Shown here one piece after another: positions 46,617 to 57,223 of a stretch of DNA of 64,000 nucleotides. A program made the position numbers and the translations under genes. The notes under the pieces were generated by a model. The model did no database searches. It was not told the origin of the DNA and saw nothing but the letters and a program-made list of their open reading frames with translations. Source of the DNA: Phorcus lineatus (Eukaryota; Mollusca; Gastropoda; Trochida; Trochidae); the NCBI GenBank assembly GCA_921293015.1, contig OV121081.1, forward strand, positions 682,001 through 746,000, read 5' to 3'. Within the stretch, counting starts at the first letter, position 1. Each line of letters begins with the position of its first letter.

Positions 46617-47050
46617 TTACAGCGTTCTTACAATTGGAGAGAGATCAGATGAATTGACAGGCCATGACAGAAAGTCAACATTAATCTGCTGTATAACTAT
46701 CTGTACGACCAGTGCCGTGTGCTGTGTGTCCTTGTCCTGCTGCAGACAGACGCCAGGGCCACGACGTTGAAGGAAGGAGAGGACGGCAGGTGCAACACTA
46801 AGGTCACAATATGGACAACCATGGACAACCACAAGTTCAGTTCCCAGCTCTTATTCAACCCATATCATGACTGAAACATTACCGATGTCCACAGAGTCCA
46901 AACCGACGTAGGCGGTTTCTGACAGTGTTAGGGTGAGTTGTCCTCAACCGTGAAATAGTTCCGGGTGTAATTTCGGGATTTTGGATGAAATTACATAGAT
47001 GAGTGAGCTGTTTCTTGTGTCGTGAGCAGGGTTCGTATCTCCAGGACGCC
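46617..47050 (-). mobile_element. Tc1-like transposase relic
   Basis: Minus-strand text near 47050-46890 matches the Tc1 DNA-binding region (GRP..YEPCSRHKKQLTHLCNF, then TISRLRTTHPNTVRNRLRRFGL). After a deletion, 46800-46617 matches the catalytic part (VCLQQDKDTQHTALVVQ, FLSWPVNSSDLSPI). The conserved QQDNA reads QQDKD. Most of the transposase and both TIRs are not seen. It is a different lineage from the element at 16191. Confidence 0.8.
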
Positions 47051-49111
47051 CTGTCCGCGGTTGATGGTTTAGGTGCTTTGTCTGGCAGTCTTGTTTAAGA
47101 GAGGCAACAGTGTTACTGTGACAATTGAAGCGCCTTGTAATCGCCTATTGAGAGACATGCATGAAGCAAACCAAATGCTTTATTACGTTGTGCATTTTAC
47201 AGCCTTTGAATATTGTCTGAATAAACAACCGAATATTTCTTTGTTTTTTAAAGGGAGAAAGAACATTATTGTCATTTTTCTATGATTTACATGACTGGCA
47301 AAAGTGGTGTGATTTTCTCAAGAAATGCATAAAATCATTTTATAAACATGCTTCTATTCTTTAAATATCTGTTGTGATTTTTGAGATGCACAGTTTTGTT
47401 TTGTATCTAGTACTTTGGATATAGTGTATCAGGCTCCATTGTCTGATGTGGGAACCCAGACCAACGCTTATTGTTGCAGATACTGTTACAACAAATTCCA
47501 AATCAATTATAAAACAATTATCATAGCTATGAAGAAGCAGCTGTCAGCTCTAAGAGGTATTTGGTTTACAGGAGCTCAGAGTATTGGAAGCTCTGCGGAT
47601 ACAAATATGTTGATGGAGCAAGATGGGAGAATTATATAATCATTCTTTCAAAATGTGTTGTGTAACATCTGAGGGGATAGAATGAAATGTTTTGAAACTT
47701 TTTATGGACCGTATTGCAAGGTTCTCTAAAATTCTTAGTTTTGGCAACCAGACTATTCTCGTGCAAGAAATGATGGAAGATGAGTAAAGTTAGTTATCTG
47801 CGACGCTGATTCAAAAGAAACCATTTGCAAAACCTTGTTCAAGACGATATATCCCGATGCCCCGATGCCCGTTTTATAAGGCAAGACAATATCTTGGAAG
47901 TTCTAAAGTTTGTGAAAGAATGTAATGTTTTTTCTTAGCTACAAACCTGTCATAAATATTACATGAATGGAAATCACTAAAATCACAGAGATTGTAAAAT
48001 TGCGGATAAAACATCAGAAATATTTTTTCTGCTGTCTTACTTTTTTTTAAAAATGGAATAAAATATTTAAATTATAAAAGTATCTGGATATATTGTCTCT
48101 ATGGCGATACATCTATGTATCATGGATCCTCCCGATTTAATTAACCTGAAAACTTGTATTATTGTTTTGTATCAATGAACTTGTATCCTGTAGTAGACGA
48201 TGCAAACATCTATACTATCAATGAATCGTTCCACCTCCACCTTGTTCAGATACGTATACTTCCAGAAAAATAGAATTTATTAGACTTTTAAATCCACATA
48301 CCAGCCTATTCTCCACACAAACATTGTATTGGGAGAAAATTACGACATCCACTTCAGTGACAGCAAGCAAGCCTAACAATCAAGAAGTGTTTCATTGACT
48401 GGAATTTTCAGCTCGTTTGTGTTGAAATTTCCCAAATTCAGTTCATGAAAATGTGTTTAAACATAAACAATATGGACACAAAAAACAAATATTCATATGT
48501 GGCATGTTTTATATAAAATATTATCCACAAGACATTGCTCCAGCAATTTAAAACTGTACAAATGTCAGCAAACACAGAAACCTGACAATGAACCATTTGT
48601 TCTCGATAGAGAAACCAAATTCTACGCTCTCATTTCCTCTCCCTACATTCAATGTGTTCAGTGCATCTTACTCACGTCTCTCAATCTAGCCTTGAATTTA
48701 TTGTAATAAAGATATTTAATATCCAAAGTTCCCCCCCCCCCCAATCTGTTCAACATTTAAATGCTCCCTACAAAATGATTGACATAATCATAGTCATCAA
48801 CAATAAAGTTTTAAAAAATCCAAAAACATATATGAATATTGCCCATCCAAACCCCTCTCAACCAAAACAATGACATTTAAACATAATCAAATGTTCATTT
48901 GCCCTTCATATCCTCGTTTCTTAAACAAAATATTGGCGTTGATCTCTGGCAATAATGGTCTCCAATATTAGACTTCATTCAAGCCATCTTCTCCTCCTAT
49001 GGAAATCGGGGAAGTGATATTGATGCTGAGATGTTTGCAGTCCTATTTATCCAGTATAAGGAGCTTGTTGATTCCTCCCTGTCAGGTTGTCCCACAGAAT
49101 CACATCCTCGA
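47051..49111. other. Intergenic, with one unassigned frame and a poly-C tract
   Basis: A plus-strand frame at 47415-47639 (LSDVGTQTNAYCCRYCYNKF...) is protein-like but not recognised. A run of 12 C occurs at 48731-48742. Nothing else is supported. Confidence 0.35.
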
Positions 49112-49117
49112 TTTATT
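49112..49117 (-). terminator. Poly(A) signal of DCAF13
   Basis: Minus-strand AATAAA, 106 bp beyond the end of the stop codon at 49223, at a normal distance for a short 3' UTR. Confidence 0.55.
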
Positions 49118-49222
49118 GTCTGACGGTCGTCCTAGAGAACTTTCACCTTCCCTCACCATTGTACAACATAGTTATCATTAAACATTCATATCACACATTC
49201 CGTTCCAGCGTAAGTAAACTCC

Positions 49223-52200
49223 TCATTCGACCTCGCCGACGACCTGTTTGACCTTCTCCTTGACCTCTGGCACTGCTCCAGGCTTGCTGTGGCTCCGGCG
49301 GTTCTCCTCTCTGAAACAACAAGGGTTGGAATACAGACATTGACATACATATATGTACATAATGAAGTAAATGCATATGCATATTATATATATATATATA
49401 AATACATAGTGACATAGATATATTCATATAGATACTTTGACAGGATAAATTAGAGATATTTCAAGTTTCATAATTCACAATTTCATATTCATCAGTCTGG
49501 CAATGAATAAAAAGATAATTATCAATGATTTCAAAATTAATATACACCCCTATATATTTGTCAATATAATTATGTAGGTTAACACTTCCTTCTAGCGATT
49601 GAGCATATGTTTTTATCTATACTTCTAGATAAAAGTATATATATCAAATAAGACACATGTTTCTTTTGGCCTCAACTAAGTTTTCAATACACAAACAATT
49701 GTATAAGACCAATTGAAATTTTTCCGTGGAATTTCCTTAATCATGTAACAAGAAAAAAGATTTAACTAAACATGACTCCCAAGATTCCCATGATCTAGAT
49801 TGAAATATTTCTACTTACTTCCTCTTGTGAGAAGCTCTGATCAACTGGAGTTCCTTGGTGCCGTTGTAGACAAACTTTGGAACGTGTCGATGTCGAGAGA
49901 TACGACGAACGTGCGGATGATTGCCAAACTTCTCCTTCAGCTTCTGGCTGTAGTTAAACGCAGTTCTCTCCCTTGGTTTTAACTGGAATATAGAGTTAGC
50001 ATGATTCAACACCAGGGATGAGTTATGTGGACTGATGTACCGATAGGTATGAAATGGTAAAAAGACAGGACAAGTGATGTCTCAAGTATCATAAGCATCA
50101 CAATCATCAAGCTGATAATTAGCCTCACCAATGTTCTCTCTGTGAAAGTAAATCCTTATAGGTGAAACCAAAGCTGATACTTCCTATCAATGTACATTAG
50201 TACACATGGTGATTTTTTAAGGTTATCATATTTTGTTGAAATAGTATATCAATATCAATCTGGCTTGTAACCATGACTTACACAGTGCACAAATCTACTT
50301 ATTTTTAAGATTAAGATTAAGAATTTGTTTTACACCAGCGAGTTTGATTCCAGATAAAGAATGGTACATTACATTAAGAACAGCACCTGCCACAACTTTG
50401 TTAAGAAAATTAAGTATCTCACTGAACAAGAAACAAGAGCATGACAGGACGGAGGTTGGCTCCTTGTTAGTACAGTAAGCACTGAGACATACCACGCCCA
50501 GTTTAGCAGAGGCGTCGGCCTTCCACACACGGATGTTCATCTCGTCGGAGGCGGAGAGGAGGTACTTGTTGTCGAGGGACCACCGCACAGTGTTCACCCG
50601 CTGCATCCGCTTGGTGTGGTACACCTCCCTGCAGGGACAACCAGGAGGGTTGGGTATCAATTTCTTACTTTTGTAGATTTAATTTACGATACATTGGTGA
50701 GCAGGCATGAGTTAACACACTTATAAAATAATTATTTTTACTTACACATAATTGTTGTGTATACTACATGTTGGGTTACAACGTGGGTTATTACTTCATC
50801 AGCTATCTTTTATAATCTGTATCAAAGTTATTGAGTTAACTTTATTTACAGGCCTGTTGACAGGAATAAATGCCACAAGAGATTCTTGTATTTTAAATCT
50901 TAGATAAATTACAAATGTTATTCTTGAACAGTGAATTGTACTACAAGCCTTATCGAGGGATCTTACTGTCACATCTTTTCCCTTTTCCACTATCTATGAT
51001 CTACTTTCTACAGTCTACTTTCTACTGTCTATTATCTACTATCTATGATCTACTGTCTACTATCTTCTCACTTGCTATGTCTCTGATCCACTGCAAAGAT
51101 CCGGACACACTTGTCATACCCTGCCGTCACGAACTCACGACCAGTAGGCGAATAATCCACGTCCATCACTACACAGAGACAAACAGAAAGTTTCAAGCTC
51201 AAAATTATATTACAAAAGACCTTAACTCAAATAGGTTAGTCTAATCAATCAACATAATCTTTTTTAATATACTTAGTATGAAGTCTTTAATTTCACTTTA
51301 CAACAAACAGGGCAATAAAATGTAACAAGATATATGTTTCTGTCTCATGATATATTTACTATGATTAAATAAAAAGAATCCTTTTCACACCAGTTTTTGA
51401 ACTAGGAGGGTTATAGAATAAAATGCTATGAAGGGAGACAACTCTACCAGCAGAGATGTGGTCCATGTGGTAGTTGAGCGGCATAGACAGTTTCCTCATG
51501 TCGAATGTGTACAAACTGAAATAGTAATTGTGTGTCTTAAATGTCTGATTAATTATTGTTTACAAAAGTCTCCATGTATTTCATTATAATTCAATCATGC
51601 ATGATTTTGATTGACTGAAATATGCTTGTCTTGATATATACTGGGAAACATAGGTTAGGGATATTTAAATGCAGATGTTTTATCAGTGTGTCAATGAATG
51701 AATTGATAACCATTTATGACTCGACCATTTTTATGCTGCTTTGAATTTGTCTCTGGTATAAGCAAATAAGTTAATAGGACAAATCAAAGAAAATAATATA
51801 TAAATATCACACTTACTTATAGTCTTCATTTGCAACTGTAAAGGTGAAAGCCTCCATCGGGTTCCAGGAAATAGCATTGGAGCACATCTTCAATATGACC
51901 TGCAAAATATGACGCGTAAGATTAATGTATTGATTAAATCATTCAAGAAATGAGTTAATAATGAGTAAAATTACACTCCTTATTGTGTAGGTGATGGTCT
52001 CTGAATCATTTACTAAATATACAAAATACATCTCTCTTGTTTGTGATACTAGCACAAGGTTTACATTTCAGATATTTGTTTTGAATAAACAATTTTGGTA
52101 ACATAAAGTGAAAGGTTATGAATGAAGGAGACTCATGATCTATACATCAAGTACAACATTTTGTTAATTGTTAATCATAGTCAGTTCGTAAGCCTTTCCG

Positions 52201-55200
52201 TGAATTTTATTTATTTTTCAAGATATATATAAGAACTCTAGACATGGACACAAACCTTCCTGAGAGGGGCAGACCCCCGCATGTCGTAGAGGAGAACGCT
52301 CCGATCCATCCCGGTCGCTCCCAAGAGATGGGTCTGTAGCAGAAGGATAAACAATCATTTAGATTGACTTCTTTAAATACCTAATTATAGGACTGTTGTC
52401 AAACCATCATAATTTAGGACAATATTCATTATCAGCAATCAGAATATCTTATTTCTAGAGTCACATATACCTAACTTATTGAATGGTGTCATCTTAATGA
52501 GATTAGACACTGTTTCTGAATAGACTCATTGATTCAGTAGCAGGACAATCGTAATTGAACAAAGACACATGTCAGTAAGTCAAACAACATTTCGGAAATG
52601 CATCTCAAGAAGACTTGAGATTACATTTAAGTTAATAATCTTTGAAAGACTATATATGAGGGGTGTCCCAAAAATTGTCAGCCTGACCATCAAAATCAAA
52701 GAAACATTCAAATTTTATGACTTATTTTTTGACATAATCACCCTTGACCTAAATGCATTTGCTCCAGCGATTTTGTAACATCTGCAACCCATCTGAAAAC
52801 CAGTTCTTATCACGGGACCCCAAAAACTCCTCTACTGCAGCAATGACGTCATCGTCCATCTCAAACCTTTGGCCCTGGAGCTCTGTTTTCAGTCGAGGGA
52901 ATAGGAAGAAGTCTGAGGGGGCTATGTCTGGAGAATAGGCAGGGTGGGGGAAAATCCTGAACCCACAATCCTGTGCTGCACTGACTGCAATTTGGGCGGT
53001 GTGAACGACAGCATTGTCCTGCAACAGCCACAAACCTTTGCGCAGTTTACCCCTTCGTTTCTCTTTGATTTTTTCTCGTAATTGTCGTAGTTCATTTGCG
53101 TTATAAGTGCCATTGATTGTAGAATCTTTCTTTAAATAATCAATCATTATTACACCCTGAGAGTCCCAGAAAACGGATGCCATGACCTTCCGACTTGAGG
53201 AACAAGATTTGAACCTTTAAGGGGTGGGTGATGTGCTGTGTTTCCATTGCATACTTTGGCTTTTTGTCTCAGGATCAAAATGATGAACCAAGGTTTCATC
53301 TTGAGTAATGACATGAGCGAAAAATGATTCTGGGTCTGCGCAATACTCGTCAAGAAGTTGCTGACTGACCATGACAGGTTTTCGCTTTTGGTCCTCAGAT
53401 AACATTCTAAGTAAGTATCTGATAGTCACTCGCCTGTCTTCCGTTACTGTGTCAAGAACAGCCTCAATGTTTTCACCTGTGGTGACATCAGATGGACGAA
53501 CAGGACAGGGCTCGTCTTTAGTGCTTACTCTAGCCCGTTTAAATTCAGCACACCAATGTTAATGGTGCTATATGAAGAAGCAGAGTCACCTAATGTTTGT
53601 AACATATCCCCTTTTCCTTTGGAGTGTATTTTTTTAAAACTCAGATATTTGATAACACCCCTACATTCACTTTTCTCCATTTCAGTAAAAGATGTGAGGG
53701 TACCTTTGAATGACAGGTTATTATATGTAATTGAAGAGAATGCATCTCCTGATTGTCATGACATTTACACGTCAATGAAGATTCTTCATGCACGCACAGT
53801 ATGGTTGCGTTTCAGGTATGTTTTCATATTCAGGCCGGAAACTTTTGGGACAACCCTTGTAAGTACCATTCATGTGATTTGTAAGTGTGATTTAGGATTT
53901 AGAATAAACATAACAGTGTTGTTTGATTTTCAATGAAAACTTTTTGTGATGTATGCATCATTGTTGGATGTTCTGAATCACAGCTGGTGTTTTGCATGAA
54001 CGTCAAATGAAATTTACAGATTGTCAGGATTTTGCTTCCAGTGTTAACATCAAGTAATCAGTTGTCTTTCCTTACTGACTAAATTTACATAATGCTTTAA
54101 AAAGCACCAGCCAGCAAAGAGAAACCAAACACAAACATACCTCGACCGGGTTGAAGCGGACGTGTTTGACGCTGTCTACACCCCAGTTGAATGTGCGGAC
54201 AGGTTTAGAGCGGGAGATGTCCCATATATCCACCTGGTCTCCGCTTGTAGCGAAGATATTCTCAGACCAGTGGTGATCCAAACACTGGAACACCGTCTGT
54301 AACAGGGAACTATGTTTATCAACATAATTATTATCAAACAGGGTCAACTGATTAATGTAATAAACTGATCAATCAATCTTGTCAATTAGTAGTATTTCAA
54401 ATACAAACAGTATCTATATATATATATATATATACAAGTACATGATAATTATTTATTATCTTACCAACTAGTATCCTTTACTGATCCTTTTCTCTATCAA
54501 CAACATTACATTGCTAGCTTAACTGTAGAAGGGCTAAATCTTTGGTCTAACTTTACCTTACCTTGCCAAGAATAGTTGAAACTGGTTCATCATTTATCTG
54601 ACCCTCAGGGGTCATACGCCATTGTTTGATCACACTGTCGGCGCCACACTGAAACAATGGCAAAGATGAAAATAAACCTCAACAATAATAGTTAGAGCAT
54701 GCCAACAACTTTCAAATGACTTGAGAGAAAACTTCAATGACACAGAATAATTATCTTTAAATACCAACTGACTTATTTAATATATTTTACTATTCACTAG
54801 TTCATTAGAGATATTGCAAATTTATGGATCAATATGGCTATGTCTATGGCTGATAAGGATTTCTCTTTTAGATTTAATGCTTAATTGTTTCATTCTTTTA
54901 ACACTGTTTTAAAACTTTCATTGTGCATGTAATCAATAAAATCATAACATAGCTTACAGTGAAGACGAAAGGGTCAGAATGATGGCAGTCAAGTCCATGC
55001 ACCAGACCTTCGTGAGCCTGCACTGTACTCACACACTCCCGCTTTGCTAGGTTCCATACTCGCAGCTACAACATCAATGTAAGCAAACAAATCAGTCAGA
55101 CTTTCACTGTTTCCTGAAATCTCTAATTACTGAGTATATTCATTAAAAAAACAGGATAAAGCATAATATATTCAAAAGATTTTTGGCTGAACATAAAACA

Positions 55201-55961
55201 CTTGTTGTAGTACACAGATAAAAATTAGGAACACTATATTTGAAAAGTAATAATGTTTAACTAGGTTAAATATAATAAATGTAAATTGGAAAAAAGAGAA
55301 GACAGAGATTATATGAACTAGTCTAAAGATGGCTTACCTCTCCATCAAAAGCAGCGGAGAGAAGGAGAGAGAGACTGGTTGGGTGTTTACACAGTCTCGT
55401 AACACCGTCTCTATGTCCATCTAGAGATCCAAGAAATGGCTTGGCAAAGACACGCTCTAATTTTGTTGCATTCAAAGCTCGAACATATTCCCTTCCAGTT
55501 TCAAATGGATGGAGGTTGGGATCATAGTTTCTTGGAACTGGAAATGTAATAAAGAACTAAGAAGACTCGTAAGATAACATTATCATAAATGATTTTATAT
55601 CATACATCATATAAATCTTACTTCAAAAATATTTTTAGTCATTCATGTACTTAGCCTAGATATTATAAACATGATAAAGTATTGAAGATACAAAAAAAAA
55701 CATAAACTAACATGGAAAAGATGGATAAATCACAAAGTAAACTCATTTATTATACATAATGATAAACATATTCATATTCAAAACTCTTGTACAGTGTTAA
55801 CGTTACAGTAACAACATAAAGATATTTCACTGATTGAGCAAAAATGATTTTCTAAAATTGACTGATGTACAATATTATCAAACAAACATACCGCGATGAA
55901 TGTCCTTCTTTGTTTCCCTCAAATAGTCGTCAGGATTCCGACTAAGTAGTTTGACTCGCAT
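49223..55961 (-). CDS. DCAF13: DCAF13/Sof1, WD40 ribosome-biogenesis factor (444 aa)
   Basis: Twelve CDS exons on the minus strand: 55961-55892, 55537-55338, 55065-54958, 54648-54562, 54296-54141, 52333-52256, 51899-51817, 51515-51448, 51168-51072, 50628-50493, 49982-49819 and 49310-49223. Every junction is GT..AG, all phases agree and the total is 445 codons, essentially the length of vertebrate DCAF13 (445 aa). The start reads MRVKLLSRNPDDYLRETKKD and matches the family N-terminus. Residues about 60-350 form a seven-bladed WD40 propeller (e.g. LRVWNL, VDIWDI, LYDMRG, IRVWKA). Residues about 355-444 are the Sof1-like tail with NYSQKLKEKF and RRISRHRHVPK. Sof1/DCAF13 is a U3 snoRNP/SSU-processome component needed for 18S rRNA maturation in the nucleolus; DCAF13 is also a CUL4-DDB1 substrate receptor. 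Intron 5 carries a mariner copy. Confidence 0.97.
50985..51066. repeat. 7-bp repeat tract beside DCAF13 exon 9
   Basis: In the sense (minus) orientation it is a run of (C/T/A)AGTAGA-type heptamers that starts within about 10 nt of the 5' splice site at 51072. It is a short, imperfect tandem repeat. Confidence 0.7.
52657..53859 (-). mobile_element. Mariner transposon copy 2 (same family as 25613), inactive
   Basis: TIRs match those of copy 1 (GTCCCAAA core; TGAGGGG at the 52657 end, CAAGGG at the 53859 end), with TA on both sides (52655-52656 and 53860-53861). The C-terminal half is open for 144 codons (53183-52749) and includes WLLQDNAVVH and YSPDIAPSDFFLFPRLK. Further upstream, ITQDETLVHHF has Leu where mariner transposases have Trp. 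The linker between the HTH domain and the catalytic core is largely deleted relative to copy 1, and frameshifts separate the parts. It inserted in DCAF13 intron 5 in sense orientation. Confidence 0.93.
54417..54434. repeat. (TA)n microsatellite in DCAF13 intron 4
   Basis: About nine TA units, seen directly. Confidence 0.8.
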
Positions 55962-55981
55962 TTTCTATCGCTTATTTTATT

Positions 55982-56023
55982 TTACACATAACACAACACC
56001 ATGCCACTTGTGGGGGCAGCCAT
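55982..56023 (-). CDS. Possible upstream ORF of DCAF13 (13 aa)
   Basis: The minus strand reads MAAPTSGMVLCYV then TAA, ending 20 nt before the DCAF13 start codon and not overlapping it. The ATG lies inside the YY1-like motif. Whether it is in the mRNA depends on the transcription start, which is unknown. Confidence 0.3.
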   Translation of the reverse strand: MAAPTSGMVLCYV

Positions 56024-56026
56024 TTT
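56015..56026 (-). promoter_or_regulatory. YY1-like element at the DCAF13 promoter
   Basis: The minus-strand AAAATGGCTGCC, about 60 bp upstream of the DCAF13 ATG, matches the YY1 consensus (AANATGGC(G/C)GC) except for one base. YY1 sites just downstream of the start site are typical of TATA-less housekeeping promoters, and no TATA box is seen here. Confidence 0.5.
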
Positions 56027-56574
56027 GTAAGGGACGTAACTCTTGCCGCGCTGCTTGGTCACCACTAATAAAAACATTTATCGAAACTTCTTTCTGGTTT
56101 TTTAATTTCGCACACTGATATCAGAATGTTTGCCTGCAAGATTTTTGAACGACATAAAAACAATCTAAGTCCCACTTTAACTGAATAACAGAAATTATCA
56201 GTGTATAATCTTTATCCATAATAAAACTTCTGTAGAGTTCAGTGTATAAATTGTTCTTGAGGTGTTCAGAGGCGGGATTATTTGTATCGTCACATTGTCA
56301 CACGTTATATATTGTAGTAACGATCGATATAAGTAGACCTACAACTATTATATTTCCCATGTCGGCGCAAATTTGATGCTTTAAAATTTTTTTTGGGATT
56401 TTGGATTTTTCAACTTTTCATGTAACGGTTTGTTTTACGTTTTACCTTAACTAGGTCGATTGTCGTCAAAGTATCAATATTCACCTTCCATAGTATATTA
56501 CGGTCATAAACCTTTTACAAACAGACTGTAGTATATTCTAAATTCACCCTAGTCGTAAAAATAATGAATAATGT

Positions 56575-56890
56575 ATTTCATCCATTTCGCACCATAATCT
56601 AACAACGCTGTACTTGGCAGAGAAGTAACTTTAAAACTCTTAGATAATCAAGCCATGAACATTAACGAAGGTTATTGATGTATTCATAGATTTATTTCAA
56701 GTAACATTTTAAAATTGTATTCATGAACATTTTATTGCTTGACTGGTAAATGTTGAACATGTATATAACTAAAACATTTCAAGCTCTTAAATAAGTTTTG
56801 GCTTATTTATTATATAATCATCAATAATATTATAGATGATTATATAATAATTAGATGCGTTGTTAGATTATGGTGCGAAATGGATGAAAT
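56575..56890. mobile_element. MITE-like element with perfect 34-bp inverted repeats
   Basis: The left arm 56575-56608 and right arm 56857-56890 are exact reverse complements over 34 bp (outer sequence ATTTCATCCATTTCGCACC). The 248-bp interior has no coding frame and holds a second palindrome, ATTATATAATCATC and its complement, at about 56810-56850. It is a non-autonomous DNA element by structure. The superfamily is not assignable because no clear target duplication is visible. Confidence 0.8.
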
Positions 56891-57067
56891 TTTACTCGAA
56901 TTTTGTATCTGTTCACCCAGCAGTAGAAATTGGTACTTGGTTTGAAATCCTTACGAATATGAACCAATCACATTAACTCTGCTGTGTGGTATATACTACA
57001 AACAAAGGCACCTAAAGAGTCCTCTATATATATATTTAAGTATTCACTACTAGATAAATAACATAAA

Positions 57068-57223
57068 TATAAACAAGGTACTACAGAGACAGATCTGAAA
57101 GGGGATCAGGTATGGGAACTGGGATCTGTCTACGAAGTTGACACAGGGTATAATCGATCCTGGAAACCAGTATAATCATTTCCGGTCCCATTGCAGACAC
57201 GACTCTGTCATACCTTGTTTATA
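57068..57223. mobile_element. Short inverted-repeat (MITE-like) element
   Basis: TATAAACAAGGTACTACAGAG on the left matches the complement of CTCTGTCATACCTTGTTTATA on the right, giving TIRs of about 21 bp with two mismatches and a 156-bp total length. There is no coding capacity. Confidence 0.65.
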
